From the NCBI GenBank assembly GCA_050010035.1, contig JBEKLU010000160.1, forward strand, positions 1-10,452: DNA of 10,452 nt. The letters are read 5' to 3'. The notes under the pieces are model-generated. The model made no database searches. It saw nothing but the letters and a program-made list of their open reading frames with translations, and had not been told where the DNA came from. Positions within the stretch are counted from its first letter, which is position 1. The number at the start of each line of letters is the position of its first letter. Source of the stretch: Roseiarcus sp050010035 (GTDB lineage: Bacteria > Pseudomonadota > Alphaproteobacteria > Rhizobiales > Beijerinckiaceae). A program made the position numbers and the translations under genes. This document shows positions 1 through 8,224 of this stretch, in pieces.

Positions 1-331
1 ACGGCAAGCAAGACGGCCGATGGAGATATTGGCGGCCAAGATGATGAACGCACCGAGCTGTATACGCCGACCAAAGGACGCACACCTCGAGGTTCTCTTG
101 AGAGAGGCGCAGCGGCCGATTGCCTAGCTCGCAAAGCCCACGACGGAGTTCGAACGAGTCGTGTGACCAAGATCCATCGCTCTCGCGCCCCGGCGCGCGT
201 TCCGAAGCCGCCGTCTGAGCGCCGATCATCGAATCCAGCGCGCTGGGCTCCCAATTGGCGCGCGCTCGAATTGTCGCAAAGGAGAACGCCGCCAGCGCGA
301 CCAGGCCGCTTCCGATCAGGTTGCATATCAA
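1..331 (-). CDS. Unrecognised single-helix membrane protein, 3' end beyond window
   Basis: I do not recognise this protein. A reading frame opens with TTG at 331-329 and has no stop through position 1, so at least 110 codons are visible and the C-terminus lies outside the window. A strong Shine-Dalgarno run (GGAGGGAGG, minus strand, 348-340) sits 8 nt before the TTG, which is why I chose that start. A nearby ATG in another frame is worse spaced. The first ~22 residues (M-ICNLIGSGLVALAAFSF-ATIRAR) form one hydrophobic helix followed by Arg, as in a membrane anchor. A polar stretch follows, with WEPSALDSMIG and a W-S-HDSFELRRGL segment. Third-position G/C is high for the first ~75 codons, supporting coding, but falls towards the edge. 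A hydrophobic stretch in another minus frame (QLGAFIILAANISIGRL, 60-10) raises the possibility of a frameshift. A promoter-like module shared with the gene at 882 lies just upstream. Confidence 0.42.
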   Translation of the reverse strand, partial: MICNLIGSGLVALAAFSFATIRARANWEPSALDSMIGAQTAASERAPGRESDGSWSHDSFELRRGLCELGNRPLRLSQENLEVCVLWSAYTARCVHHLGRQYLHRPSCLP

Positions 332-356
332 TATGACTGCCTCCCTCCGCCGCTTC

Positions 357-420
357 CGACCTTGACATGAGGCGCAGAATACCGGCTCCGCGCCACGGCG
401 ATAGGATCGGAATTTACCTA
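357..420 (-). promoter_or_regulatory. Promoter/operator module, copy 1 (serves the leftward gene)
   Basis: Read on the minus strand, this stretch holds the dyad TAGGTAAATTCCGATCCTA (TAGG-N11-CCTA, 420-402), then a GC-rich stretch, then TATTCT (381-376, -10-like), then CAAGGTCG (364-357). Positions 374-420 match the reverse complement of 741-787 at 37 of 47 bases without gaps. If TATTCT is the -10, the -35 hexamer is CTATCG, which is poor, so an activator binding the dyad is plausible. The predicted 5' leader to the TTG at 331 would be about 40 nt. The repeat is seen directly; promoter function is inferred. Confidence 0.45.
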
Positions 421-740
421 TTGGACGGAATGGCCGTCGGCGATTCAACGCGCCCAAGGCCTCCTCCAAGAACCGAACGGTCCTGCACCGATTTGCGCAG
501 CGAGCCCGTGCGCTTCGCGCGCCGTCTCGGTGATGGCGCTCAACGACGCAGTCGTCAGAGCCGACTTCGACGAGGTTCCGCCTCGTCGGCCGTCACAATG
601 GCTCCTCGCCAGATATTGGCGTCGCTGACCATTGGCGCCGTAACGCGTCGGCCCAATCGCTGGGGCATTTTGTTTGCAACGAACAAGTCGCCGCGCTCGA
701 GCTTGCCGAAGTCGGCCGAGCGTCGATCTCTTCGGGTCGG
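421..740. other. Non-coding spacer between two divergent promoter-like modules
   Basis: I see no supportable gene here. Open frames exist on both strands, but none combines a ribosome-binding site, consistent third-position G/C and a recognisable motif. The most protein-like is a minus frame through 806-555 with a GKLERGDLFVANKMPQ segment, and I do not trust it. The stretch is best described as the centre of a ~550-bp divergent intergenic region. Confidence 0.4.
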
Positions 741-811
741 TAGGTAGAATCCGAGCCTGTCGCCTGGGCTCCGAGCGCGTATTCTGCATGTCTCGGCGCA
801 GTGCAAGGTCG
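741..811 (+). promoter_or_regulatory. Promoter/operator module, copy 2 (serves the small secreted protein)
   Basis: On the plus strand this reads TAGGTAGAATCCGAGCCTG (741-759), a GC-rich middle, TATTCT (780-785, -10-like) and CAAGGTCG (804-811), the same order as copy 1 relative to its own downstream gene. TATTCT to CAAGGTCG is 7 nt longer than in copy 1. The -35 equivalent would be CTGTCG (757-762), again weak, as expected for an activated promoter. The predicted start point near 792 would give a leader of about 90 nt before the ATG at 882. Confidence 0.45.
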
Positions 812-881
812 CATCTGAAACGACTGCATTTCGACCAAGTCCTCCCGCGCCCCCCGCGATGGAAGCCCAAAGGAAAAAGCT

Positions 882-1142
882 ATGTCTTCATTTCGCTTGA
901 ATAGCGGCTCTCTAGTCGCGCTCGCCGCCGGCATGATGCTGGCCACGGTTACGATCGCCCAGGCCGGCATGGCGCCGGCACCCGGCACGTCGTATTCGAC
1001 GTCCGACACCCAGACGGTCGGCTGCGCAGTCGGCGCTCACATCGGGCCCCTCGGCGCCTGCATCGGCGGCGATCATCGCGATCATCATCGCGATCACCGC
1101 GATTGTTGGACCAACGATCAAGGCGAACGGGTCTGCCGTTGA
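882..1142 (+). CDS. Small secreted His/Asp-rich four-cysteine protein
   Basis: This 86-residue protein has no function I can name. The ATG follows AAGGA (869-873) at 8 nt. Residues 1-28 form a Sec-type signal peptide: a short basic start, a hydrophobic core (LVALAAGMMLATVTIA) and an AQA-G cleavage motif after residue 28. The mature protein would be about 58 residues, exported to the periplasm or outside. It has four cysteines (48, 60, 75, 85) that could form two disulphides, a charged run DHRDHHRDHRD (64-74), and a C-terminal CW-TNDQGER-VCR segment. That C-terminal pattern resembles short secreted proteins common in rhizobia and methylobacteria, typically annotated as hypothetical. The His/Asp run could bind metal, which is inference. 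At DNA level the run is a short tandem repetition of gatcatcgc/gatcaccgc units. A hairpin terminator follows. Confidence 0.75.
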   Translation: MSSFRLNSGSLVALAAGMMLATVTIAQAGMAPAPGTSYSTSDTQTVGCAVGAHIGPLGACIGGDHRDHHRDHRDCWTNDQGERVCR

Positions 1143-1206
1143 TCCGACATCCTATCGACGCCCGCCACGTCGCAATTTGACGCGAGGCGTGCGCCTTGGA
1201 CGGGAA

Positions 1207-1234
1207 GGCCGCCGGGACGAATCGGCGGCCCTTT
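1207..1234 (+). terminator. Hairpin, probable terminator of the small secreted protein gene
   Basis: GGCCGCCG (1207-1214) pairs perfectly with CGGCGGCC (1223-1230) around an 8-nt loop and is followed by CTTTCG. The short T-run is weak, but this GC stem plus CTTTC form is typical of alphaproteobacterial terminators. It lies 65 nt after the stop at 1142. Confidence 0.5.
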
Positions 1235-1654
1235 CGCATTGGCGCGCGCGCCCGCCCGGCCGCGCCGATGGATTGTCGAATGGACATGCGCCTGGATCAG
1301 CCGCAATCGACGCCTCAGACGGTTTCCGGAGTTACGAGTCACGGTGATGTGAACCAACGGAAAGGCGCGGAAGCCTGATAAAGCGTCGGCGTCAAATCGA
1401 ACGCGATCCGGTGATTGAGGCAAAGAGCCGAGCGGACGAATCATCGGGGCCAGCGGGTCTCGACCCCCGCCAGAAACAGGCCGAGGACATGACCGCACCC
1501 GAGACGTTCGCAAAGCCCGCAAGATCGCGCCCCCGGCAGTGGTGTAGCAGGGACGGAGCAAGCCGCTCGCGAAGCGCGCTCCCCATAGCGCCGTAGCGAG
1601 CGAGCGGCGAATTGCGGCGGCGCGAGTGTTTCGCGCCGGCGGCTAATCCCCCAC
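1235..1654. other. Gene-free stretch
   Basis: Only short open frames without ribosome-binding sites or recognisable motifs occur on either strand. No tRNA, no tandem repeat and no insertion-sequence end was seen. A decayed gene is possible, but I cannot show one. Confidence 0.4.
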
Positions 1655-1703
1655 GCCCCTCACCTTGCCTCTCCCCGCTTCGCAGGGAGAGGAGCGCGCG
1701 GCG
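1655..1703 (+). repeat. Palindromic repeat family B, single copy
   Basis: This block matches 3048-3095 closely, in the same orientation: gcccctcacc(t/c)tgcctctccccgc, a variable loop, then gggagaggagcgcgcggcg. CCTCTCCC (1668-1675) pairs with GGGAGAGG (1685-1692). It is a solitary half of the large palindrome found before hrcA. It does not code for anything I can support. Confidence 0.7.
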
Positions 1704-1768
1704 CCGTCCTTTGCCTCTGCGCAAATCACCCGCAGTTCAAAGGCTGAACGGCTCGTCGGTTCGCGAAC

Positions 1769-1922
1769 GCCCTCATCCGGCCCCAAAGCCCGTCCTTTTG
1801 GACGGGCGTCTAACGACGCCCTACCGGGCCACCTTCTCCCGCAAAGCCCGTCGAAGACGGGCGTCCTTCGGACGCCCTCATCCGGCCCTTCGGGCCACCT
1901 TCTCCCGCTGGGCGGGAGAAGG
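1769..1922 (-). repeat. RIME-like palindromic repeat family A, tandem partial copies
   Basis: An exact 18-bp direct repeat (cgggccaccttctcccgc) occurs at 1825-1842 and 1891-1908. Several perfect hairpins are packed in: 1788-1795 with 1800-1807 (8 bp), 1846-1852 with 1856-1862 (7 bp), 1861-1866 with 1870-1875 (6 bp) and 1898-1908 with 1912-1922 (11 bp, 3-nt loop). The ccctcatccgg and ccttctcccgc parts resemble rhizobial intergenic mosaic elements (RIME). The 11-bp hairpin begins 13 nt after the rpsU stop on the minus strand, so it may cap or protect the 3' end of that mRNA. It has no U-tract, so it is not a classical terminator. Confidence 0.75.
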
Positions 1923-1934
1923 GTTTGGCGCCGC

Positions 1935-2207
1935 TTAGCGCTGCTGCCCGAACGCCGCCGGCTTGGCGCGGCCGGGGGCGGGGATCCTCGGCTTGGGGGC
2001 GGCGATCAAGCCCTCGCGAATCGCGTTCTTGCGAGCGAGCTTGCGGGCGCGGCGAATGGCTTCCGCCTTCTCGCGCACCCTTTTTTCGGAGGGCTTTTCG
2101 TAGGCGGACCTACGCTTCATCTCCCGGAAGATTCCCTCGCGCTGCATCTTCTTCTTGAGGAATTTCAGGGCCTGTTCGATGTTGTTGTCGCGCACCAGAA
2201 CTTGCAA
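1935..2207 (-). CDS. rpsU: 30S ribosomal protein S21 (TTG start)
   Basis: S21 is a small basic protein of the 30S subunit that lies near the anti-Shine-Dalgarno region and helps mRNA pairing at initiation. The 90-residue product begins (M)QVLVRDNN-IEQALKFLKKK and continues MQREGIFREMK-RRSAYEKPSEKR-REKAEAIRRARKLARK, the family signature almost end to end. An Ala/Pro-rich tail (residues ~69-90) is longer than in many homologues. The start is TTG (2207-2205): GGAG lies 5 nt upstream, and alphaproteobacterial S21 normally begins MQVLVRDNN at this exact point. The frame stays open to an ATG at 2420, but that extension has no S21 homology and crosses the leader hairpin and promoter. Transcribed away from ridA; repeat family A follows immediately downstream. 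Confidence 0.95.
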   Translation of the reverse strand: MQVLVRDNNIEQALKFLKKKMQREGIFREMKRRSAYEKPSEKRVREKAEAIRRARKLARKNAIREGLIAAPKPRIPAPGRAKPAAFGQQR

Positions 2208-2276
2208 AATATCTCCAATCTGACGCTGGCCGACCGCGGGCGTGAAGCGCCCGATCGATCGCAACAGCTCAAGAGT

Positions 2277-2312
2277 CGCCGACCTCGGCCCTCTTGGGTC
2301 GGCGCCACTATA
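2277..2312 (-). promoter_or_regulatory. rpsU promoter -10 and leader hairpin
   Basis: On the minus strand TATAGT (2312-2307) is a good -10 hexamer, although the -35 position (CCAATA, 17-bp spacer) is poor. Just downstream an 8-bp perfect stem (CGCCGACC/GGTCGGCG, 2304-2297 with 2284-2277, 12-nt loop) would sit at or next to the 5' end of the transcript, in a leader of about 95 nt before the TTG start. The stem could stabilise the mRNA or serve regulation. It has no T-run after it, so I do not call it an attenuator. Confidence 0.4.
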
Positions 2313-2466
2313 GCATGGGCCGCGTCCGTTATTGGAATAATATGGGGGATGGCGGGGGCGCCGTCCACCCCATCGCCGCAAGCGTTGACATCGGGCGAGT
2401 TCTCGCCGTCGGCTGCGCATCCGGGCGAATCATGCTCGTTTCGGGACCCGACAAGAGGAGATCGCG

Positions 2467-2856
2467 GTGGCTCGTCGAGGCAAGGCGATCGACGCGGGCG
2501 GCGCCGCCGCGATCGGCCCCTATTCGCACGCCGTCGAGGCCGGCGGGTTGCTCTTTCTTTCCGGGCAGACGCCGATCGACCCGGCGACGGCCAAGCTCGC
2601 GCCCGGCGCCATCGGCGACCAGACCGCGCAATGCTTCAAGAACCTCTTCGCCGTGCTGGAGGCGGCCGGCCTGGCGCCCGACGACGTCGTCGCGGTGCAG
2701 GTCTATCTGACCGACATGAACGACTTCCAGGCCATGAACGAAGTCTACGCCGGGCAATTCTCAAAACCCTATCCGGCCCGCACGACGATCGGCGTCGCCG
2801 CCCTGCCGCTGAACGCCAGGATCGAAATCGCCATGATCGCCGAGCTTCGCGCGTGA
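2467..2856 (+). CDS. ridA: RidA family reactive intermediate (enamine/imine) deaminase
   Basis: RidA (YjgF/YER057c/UK114) hydrolyses reactive 2-aminoacrylate and related imines released by PLP enzymes, protecting other PLP enzymes. It is a cytosolic trimer with active sites at subunit interfaces. The 129-residue product matches the family across its length: AAIGPYSHAV, LFLSGQTPIDP, then PARTTIGVAALP and RIEI. The catalytic Arg105 and Glu120 fall at the same numbers as in the E. coli enzyme, and Tyr19 and Ser32-Gly33 correspond to its ligand-contact positions. Cys107 of E. coli is Thr here. The second Glu of the usual IEIE is Ala, so it may belong to a Rid subfamily other than classical RidA. 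The start is GTG, with AGGAG (2456-2460) 6 nt upstream. A perfect TTGACA (2385-2390) lies upstream but lacks a good -10. Divergent from rpsU. Confidence 0.92.
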   Translation: MARRGKAIDAGGAAAIGPYSHAVEAGGLLFLSGQTPIDPATAKLAPGAIGDQTAQCFKNLFAVLEAAGLAPDDVVAVQVYLTDMNDFQAMNEVYAGQFSKPYPARTTIGVAALPLNARIEIAMIAELRA

Positions 2857-2900
2857 GCCGAGGGAGGGCGATCGTCCGACCGGCGGCCGATCGAGACGCG

Positions 2901-2960
2901 CCCCTTCTCGCGCTTGCTGGAGAAGGGGGCCTTCGCTTCAGCGAAGGCCGGACGAGGGCG
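2901..2960 (+). repeat. RIME-like palindromic repeat family A, diverged copy
   Basis: Two perfect adjacent hairpins: CCCCTTCTC (2901-2909) with GAGAAGGGG (2920-2928), and GGCCTTCGC (2928-2936) with GCGAAGGCC (2941-2949, 4-nt loop), then ggacgagggcg. The order (cttctc palindrome, ggcc palindrome, ggaYgaggg) matches the family A copies at 1769-1922 (opposite strand) and 9155-9319. It lies 44 bp past the ridA stop and may act as a 3' mRNA stabiliser or rho-dependent end. Confidence 0.65.
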
Positions 2961-2989
2961 CTTCAACGGTCGGCGCTCTTTCCCACCGC

Positions 2990-3204
2990 CCTCTCCCGCA
3001 CGGGCTACCAGATTCACACATTTGCGAAGCCTGCGGCCAATCGCCCGGCCCCTCACCCTGCCTCTCCCCGCGAGCGGGGAGAGGAGCGCGCGGCGTCCTT
3101 CTTCCCCTCTCCCCGCCCTTCGCGGGGAGAGGCAGGGTGAGGGGCGGGGCGAGTTTCCGCGCTGTCGCCAAGATGTGTGAACGCCGTAGCCCGCACGGGA
3201 GAGG
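2990..3204. repeat. Large imperfect palindrome, MITE-like, repeat family B pair
   Basis: The stretch is symmetrical about position ~3097. The inner arms 3041-3072 and 3121-3152 pair at 31 of 32 positions. The outer arms 2990-3021 and 3173-3204 pair at 26 of 32 and include a perfect TTCACACAT/ATGTGTGAA. Each inner arm also folds alone: 3061-3070 with 3075-3084 (10 bp), 3106-3116 with 3122-3132 (11 bp). So it can form one long hairpin or two short ones. No coding capacity or clear target-site duplication was seen. It ends 48 bp before the hrcA start codon. Confidence 0.8.
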
Positions 3205-3252
3205 GGCGCCCCGCCCCTTGCGCGCCGCGCCGCGCCCCGGCATTGTCGCGCC

Positions 3253-4341
3253 ATGGCCCCCGCCCCGGACAAATCCGCCGCCGACTCCAGCGCCCTCGCC
3301 AATCTCGACTCCCGCGCGCGCGAAATCTTTCGCCGCATCGTCGATTCCTATCTCGCCAGCGGCGAGCCGATGGGGTCGCGGCACCTGTCGCGCCTGCTGC
3401 CGATCTCGCTGTCGCCCGCCTCGGTGCGCAACGTCATGCAGGACCTCGAGGAGCTCGGCCTCATCTACGCCCCGCACACCAGCGCCGGGCGTCTGCCGAC
3501 CCAGCAGGGTCTGCGCTTCTACGTCGACTCGCTCTTGGAGTTCGGCGGGCTGGGGCGCGAGGAGCGCGCGCGCATCGACAGCCAGGTGCGCGCCGCCGCC
3601 GAGGAAGGCGGCTTCGAGGGCGCGCTGACGCAGGCGACGACGCTGCTCTCCAATCTGACGCGCGGCGCGGGCGTCGTTCTCACCACCAAGGAGAACGCCC
3701 GCATCAAGCACATGGAGTTCGTGCGCCTGGAGCCGGAGAAGGCGCTGGCGGTGCTGGTGGGCGAGGACGGCTCGGTGGAGAACCGCGTCGTCGCGACGCC
3801 CGCCGGGATGCCCGCTTCGACGCTGGTCGAAGTGAGCAATTATCTCAACGCGCACGTGCGCGGGCGCACGCTGGTCGAGGCGCGCGAGGAAATCGAGCAG
3901 GCGCGCGAGGCGGCGCGTGGCGAGCTCGACGCGCTGGCGGCGCGCCTGGTCGACGCCGGGCTCGCCTCCTGGGCCGGCGTCGAGGAGGCGAGCCGCCAGC
4001 TGATCGTGCGCGGCCAGGCCAACCTCCTGGGCGATCTGCGCGCCGAGGACGACCTCGAGCGCATCCGCCTGCTGTTCGCCGATCTGGAGACCAAGACCGA
4101 CGTCATCGATCTTCTTCACCGCGCCGAGAACGGCGAGGGCGTCAAGATCTTCATCGGCTCGGAGAACAAGCTGTTCTCGCTCTCCGGCTCCTCGATGATC
4201 GCAGCGCCTTTGCGCGCCGGCGAGCAACGCATCGCCGGCGTTCTGGGCGTGATCGGCCCGACGCGGCTGAATTACGGCCGCATCGTGCCGCTGGTCGAGT
4301 ACGCCGCGCAGGTGCTCGGCGAGCTCAAACGCGCGCGCTGA
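3253..4341 (+). CDS. hrcA: Heat-inducible transcription repressor HrcA
   Basis: HrcA represses groESL and related chaperone operons by binding the CIRCE inverted repeat; in many bacteria GroEL is needed to keep it active. The 362-residue product has the N-terminal winged helix (about 19-82: SRAREIFRRIVDSYLASGEP, then SVRNVMQDLEELGLI, then TSAGRLPTQQGLRFYVD). A central GAF-like/dimerisation part follows, then the conserved C-terminal segment GVKIFIGSEN (296-305) with GVIGPTRLNYGRIVPLVEY (332-350). Length is normal. The ATG at 3253 is the only start near the expected N-terminus, but no Shine-Dalgarno is visible, so initiation may be weak. In most relatives grpE follows; here an HdeD-like gene follows. 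No CIRCE (TTAGCACTC-N9-GAGTGCTAA) was seen upstream or elsewhere in the window. The large palindrome lies just upstream and would be in the leader if transcription starts before it. Confidence 0.95.
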   Translation: MAPAPDKSAADSSALANLDSRAREIFRRIVDSYLASGEPMGSRHLSRLLPISLSPASVRNVMQDLEELGLIYAPHTSAGRLPTQQGLRFYVDSLLEFGGLGREERARIDSQVRAAAEEGGFEGALTQATTLLSNLTRGAGVVLTTKENARIKHMEFVRLEPEKALAVLVGEDGSVENRVVATPAGMPASTLVEVSNYLNAHVRGRTLVEAREEIEQAREAARGELDALAARLVDAGLASWAGVEEASRQLIVRGQANLLGDLRAEDDLERIRLLFADLETKTDVIDLLHRAENGEGVKIFIGSENKLFSLSGSSMIAAPLRAGEQRIAGVLGVIGPTRLNYGRIVPLVEYAAQVLGELKRAR

Positions 4342-4350
4342 AGGTCGCCA

Positions 4351-4379
4351 TTGGAGCGGCGCGCCGAATTGCGCTAGAA
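4351..4379 (+). promoter_or_regulatory. Possible promoter for the HdeD-like gene
   Basis: TTGGAG (4351-4356) and CTAGAA (4374-4379) are 17 bp apart and would give a leader of about 20 nt. Both hexamers are imperfect, and the alternative is read-through from hrcA, whose stop is at 4341. Confidence 0.25.
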
Positions 4380-4405
4380 GCGCTCTCGCCAAGGGGGAAC
4401 ACGCC

Positions 4406-4984
4406 ATGCCGAATCCGTCCAACAACAACCTCGGCCAGCACAGCCTGGGCGAAGCGATCGAGCGCCTGCGCGACAAATGGGGCGCGATCGTCGCCTTCGG
4501 CGCGCTGCTCATCCTGCTCGGCGCGGCGGCGTTGATCTTCACCCTCGCCTCCACCGTCGCCACGGTGACGCTGAACGGCATCGTCTTCCTCGTCGCCGGC
4601 GCGGCGGAGATCGGCGTCGGCGCGCACGCCAAGGGCTGGCGGCGGTTCTTTCTCTGGCTGATCGGCGGCGTGCTCTACCTCGCCGTCGGCGTCGTCTGCA
4701 TCGTCAATCCGATCTTCGCCTCGCTCGCGCTCACCCTGGCGCTCGGCGCCGGGCTGATCGCCGCCGCGGCGGTGCGCGCCTATCTCGCGCTGCAGCTCCC
4801 GGCCGACAAGCCGCGCGGCATGGTCCTCCTCGCCGCGGCGGTCACCTTTCTCTTAGGCTTGATCATCGTCATGCGCTGGCCCTTCGACAGCGTCTACGTC
4901 CTGGGAACCCTGCTCGGCGTCGACCTTTTGTTCCATGGCGCGGGCTGGGTGACATTTGGTATGGGACTGCGCGCGCGGCGCTGA
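4406..4984 (+). CDS. HdeD/DUF308 family six-helix membrane protein
   Basis: The family is named for E. coli HdeD, an inner-membrane protein linked to acid resistance at high cell density; the biochemical role is not established. The 192-residue product has six hydrophobic segments at about 27-48, 52-73, 81-101, 105-128, 138-157 and 163-186, with short basic loops (KGWRR at 76-80, RARR at the C-terminus). Characteristic segments are NGIVFLVAGAAEIGVG after helix 1 and VRAYLALQ before the long loop at ~130-138. AAGGGGG (4391-4397) precedes the ATG by 8 nt. It lies 64 bp after hrcA and 52 bp before ppdK on the same strand, so it may be cotranscribed with either. Family assignment is good; a role in acid stress here is only inference. 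Confidence 0.85.
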   Translation: MPNPSNNNLGQHSLGEAIERLRDKWGAIVAFGALLILLGAAALIFTLASTVATVTLNGIVFLVAGAAEIGVGAHAKGWRRFFLWLIGGVLYLAVGVVCIVNPIFASLALTLALGAGLIAAAAVRAYLALQLPADKPRGMVLLAAAVTFLLGLIIVMRWPFDSVYVLGTLLGVDLLFHGAGWVTFGMGLRARR

Positions 4985-5036
4985 ACCGCTGGGCGACTTC
5001 GGTCTCGGGGAATTCTTGGGTCTTGGGGAGCTGTCG

Positions 5037-7715
<2,679 letters not shown>

Positions 7716-7734
7716 GCAGGAGCGGCGCGGGTGA

Positions 7735-8142
7735 TTAGCCGCCGGCCGTGGAATTGCCGGTGCCCGCCAATCGCGCCGCCATCAGTCGATGCAGCAAGTC
7801 GATCGCCTTCAGCGGGCGGACCATGACCTTGAAGCTGGTGATGCGGCCCGCTTCGTTCCAGGCGATGAAGTCGGCGCCGTTCATTTCGATTCCCTCGACC
7901 GTCGTCACGAACTCCAGCACGGCGGAATTCTCGCCGCGCCATTCGCCGACGTAGCGAAACGCGTCGTTGCCCAGCACGTTCATCGCCGCGGCGAGATAGG
8001 CTTTGGTCAGCGCCTTGCCGACCTGCGGCCGGTGGACCACCGGCGAGAGGAACACGACGTCGTCGGCGAGCAGCGCGTCGAGCGCGGAGGCGTCGCGCGA
8101 CGCGGCGATCGCATGCCATCGAGCGAGCGCGCTCGGCCTCAT
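7735..8142 (-). CDS. SnoaL-like / NTF2-like domain protein
   Basis: The 135-residue product has the cone-shaped NTF2/SnoaL layout: an N-terminal helix (RPSALARWHAIAASRD), ALDALLADDVVFLSPVV, then a variable part. It continues EWRGENSAVLEFVTTVEGIEMNGADFIAWNEAGRITSFKVMVRP, typical of the last sheets of this fold (W-N-GRI-F-V). Some members are enzymes (ketosteroid isomerase, polyketide cyclase), many are small-ligand binders; I cannot assign a substrate. The family's fold is well supported, the function is unknown. The ATG at 8142 has AGGGGGG 6 nt upstream on the minus strand. It ends 19 bp from the ppdK stop (convergent) and is divergent from the alpha/beta hydrolase, a pairing that may reflect a shared small-molecule substrate. 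Confidence 0.8.
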   Translation of the reverse strand: MRPSALARWHAIAASRDASALDALLADDVVFLSPVVHRPQVGKALTKAYLAAAMNVLGNDAFRYVGEWRGENSAVLEFVTTVEGIEMNGADFIAWNEAGRITSFKVMVRPLKAIDLLHRLMAARLAGTGNSTAGG

Positions 8143-8224
8143 GATCGTCCCCCCCTGTGGCGAGGCGAGGCTTGCGCCTCCCGGCGTCCTATCGTACCCC
8201 GCACTATGAAACGGGAGGGCGGGA
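8143..8224. promoter_or_regulatory. Divergent intergenic region of the NTF2-like and hydrolase genes
   Basis: These 82 bp must hold both promoters if the genes have their own. I see no convincing -35/-10 pair. A 6-bp dyad GAGGCG-N7-CGCCTC (8162-8180) is the only symmetrical element and could be an operator or a chance GC palindrome. An 8-codon open frame from ATG 8206 overlaps the hydrolase start. Confidence 0.3.

Noticed and set aside
141..160. GTTCGAAC resembling a tRNA T-loop
   Set aside because: No acceptor or anticodon stem can be built around it.
367..747. 126-codon plus-strand frame
   Set aside because: No ribosome-binding site, Arg-rich product, and it runs through both mirrored regulatory modules.
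1769..1922. Possible CRISPR-like direct repeats
   Set aside because: Only two copies, with internal hairpins and family relatives elsewhere; a palindromic intergenic repeat explains it.
2208..2420. Upstream ATG extending rpsU
   Set aside because: The extension has no S21 similarity and covers the promoter and leader hairpin.
1665..3140. 491-codon plus-strand frame
   Set aside because: It crosses repeats, the rpsU antisense and ridA out of frame; product is repeat-derived Arg/Pro-rich sequence.
2938..4632. 564-codon antisense frame over hrcA, and 452-codon out-of-frame frame on the plus strand
   Set aside because: Both are shadows of hrcA, which is confirmed by family motifs along its length.
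4956..5036. Upstream ATG extending ppdK by 27 residues
   Set aside because: Overlaps the HdeD-like gene and lacks homology; ATG 5037 has a good ribosome-binding site.
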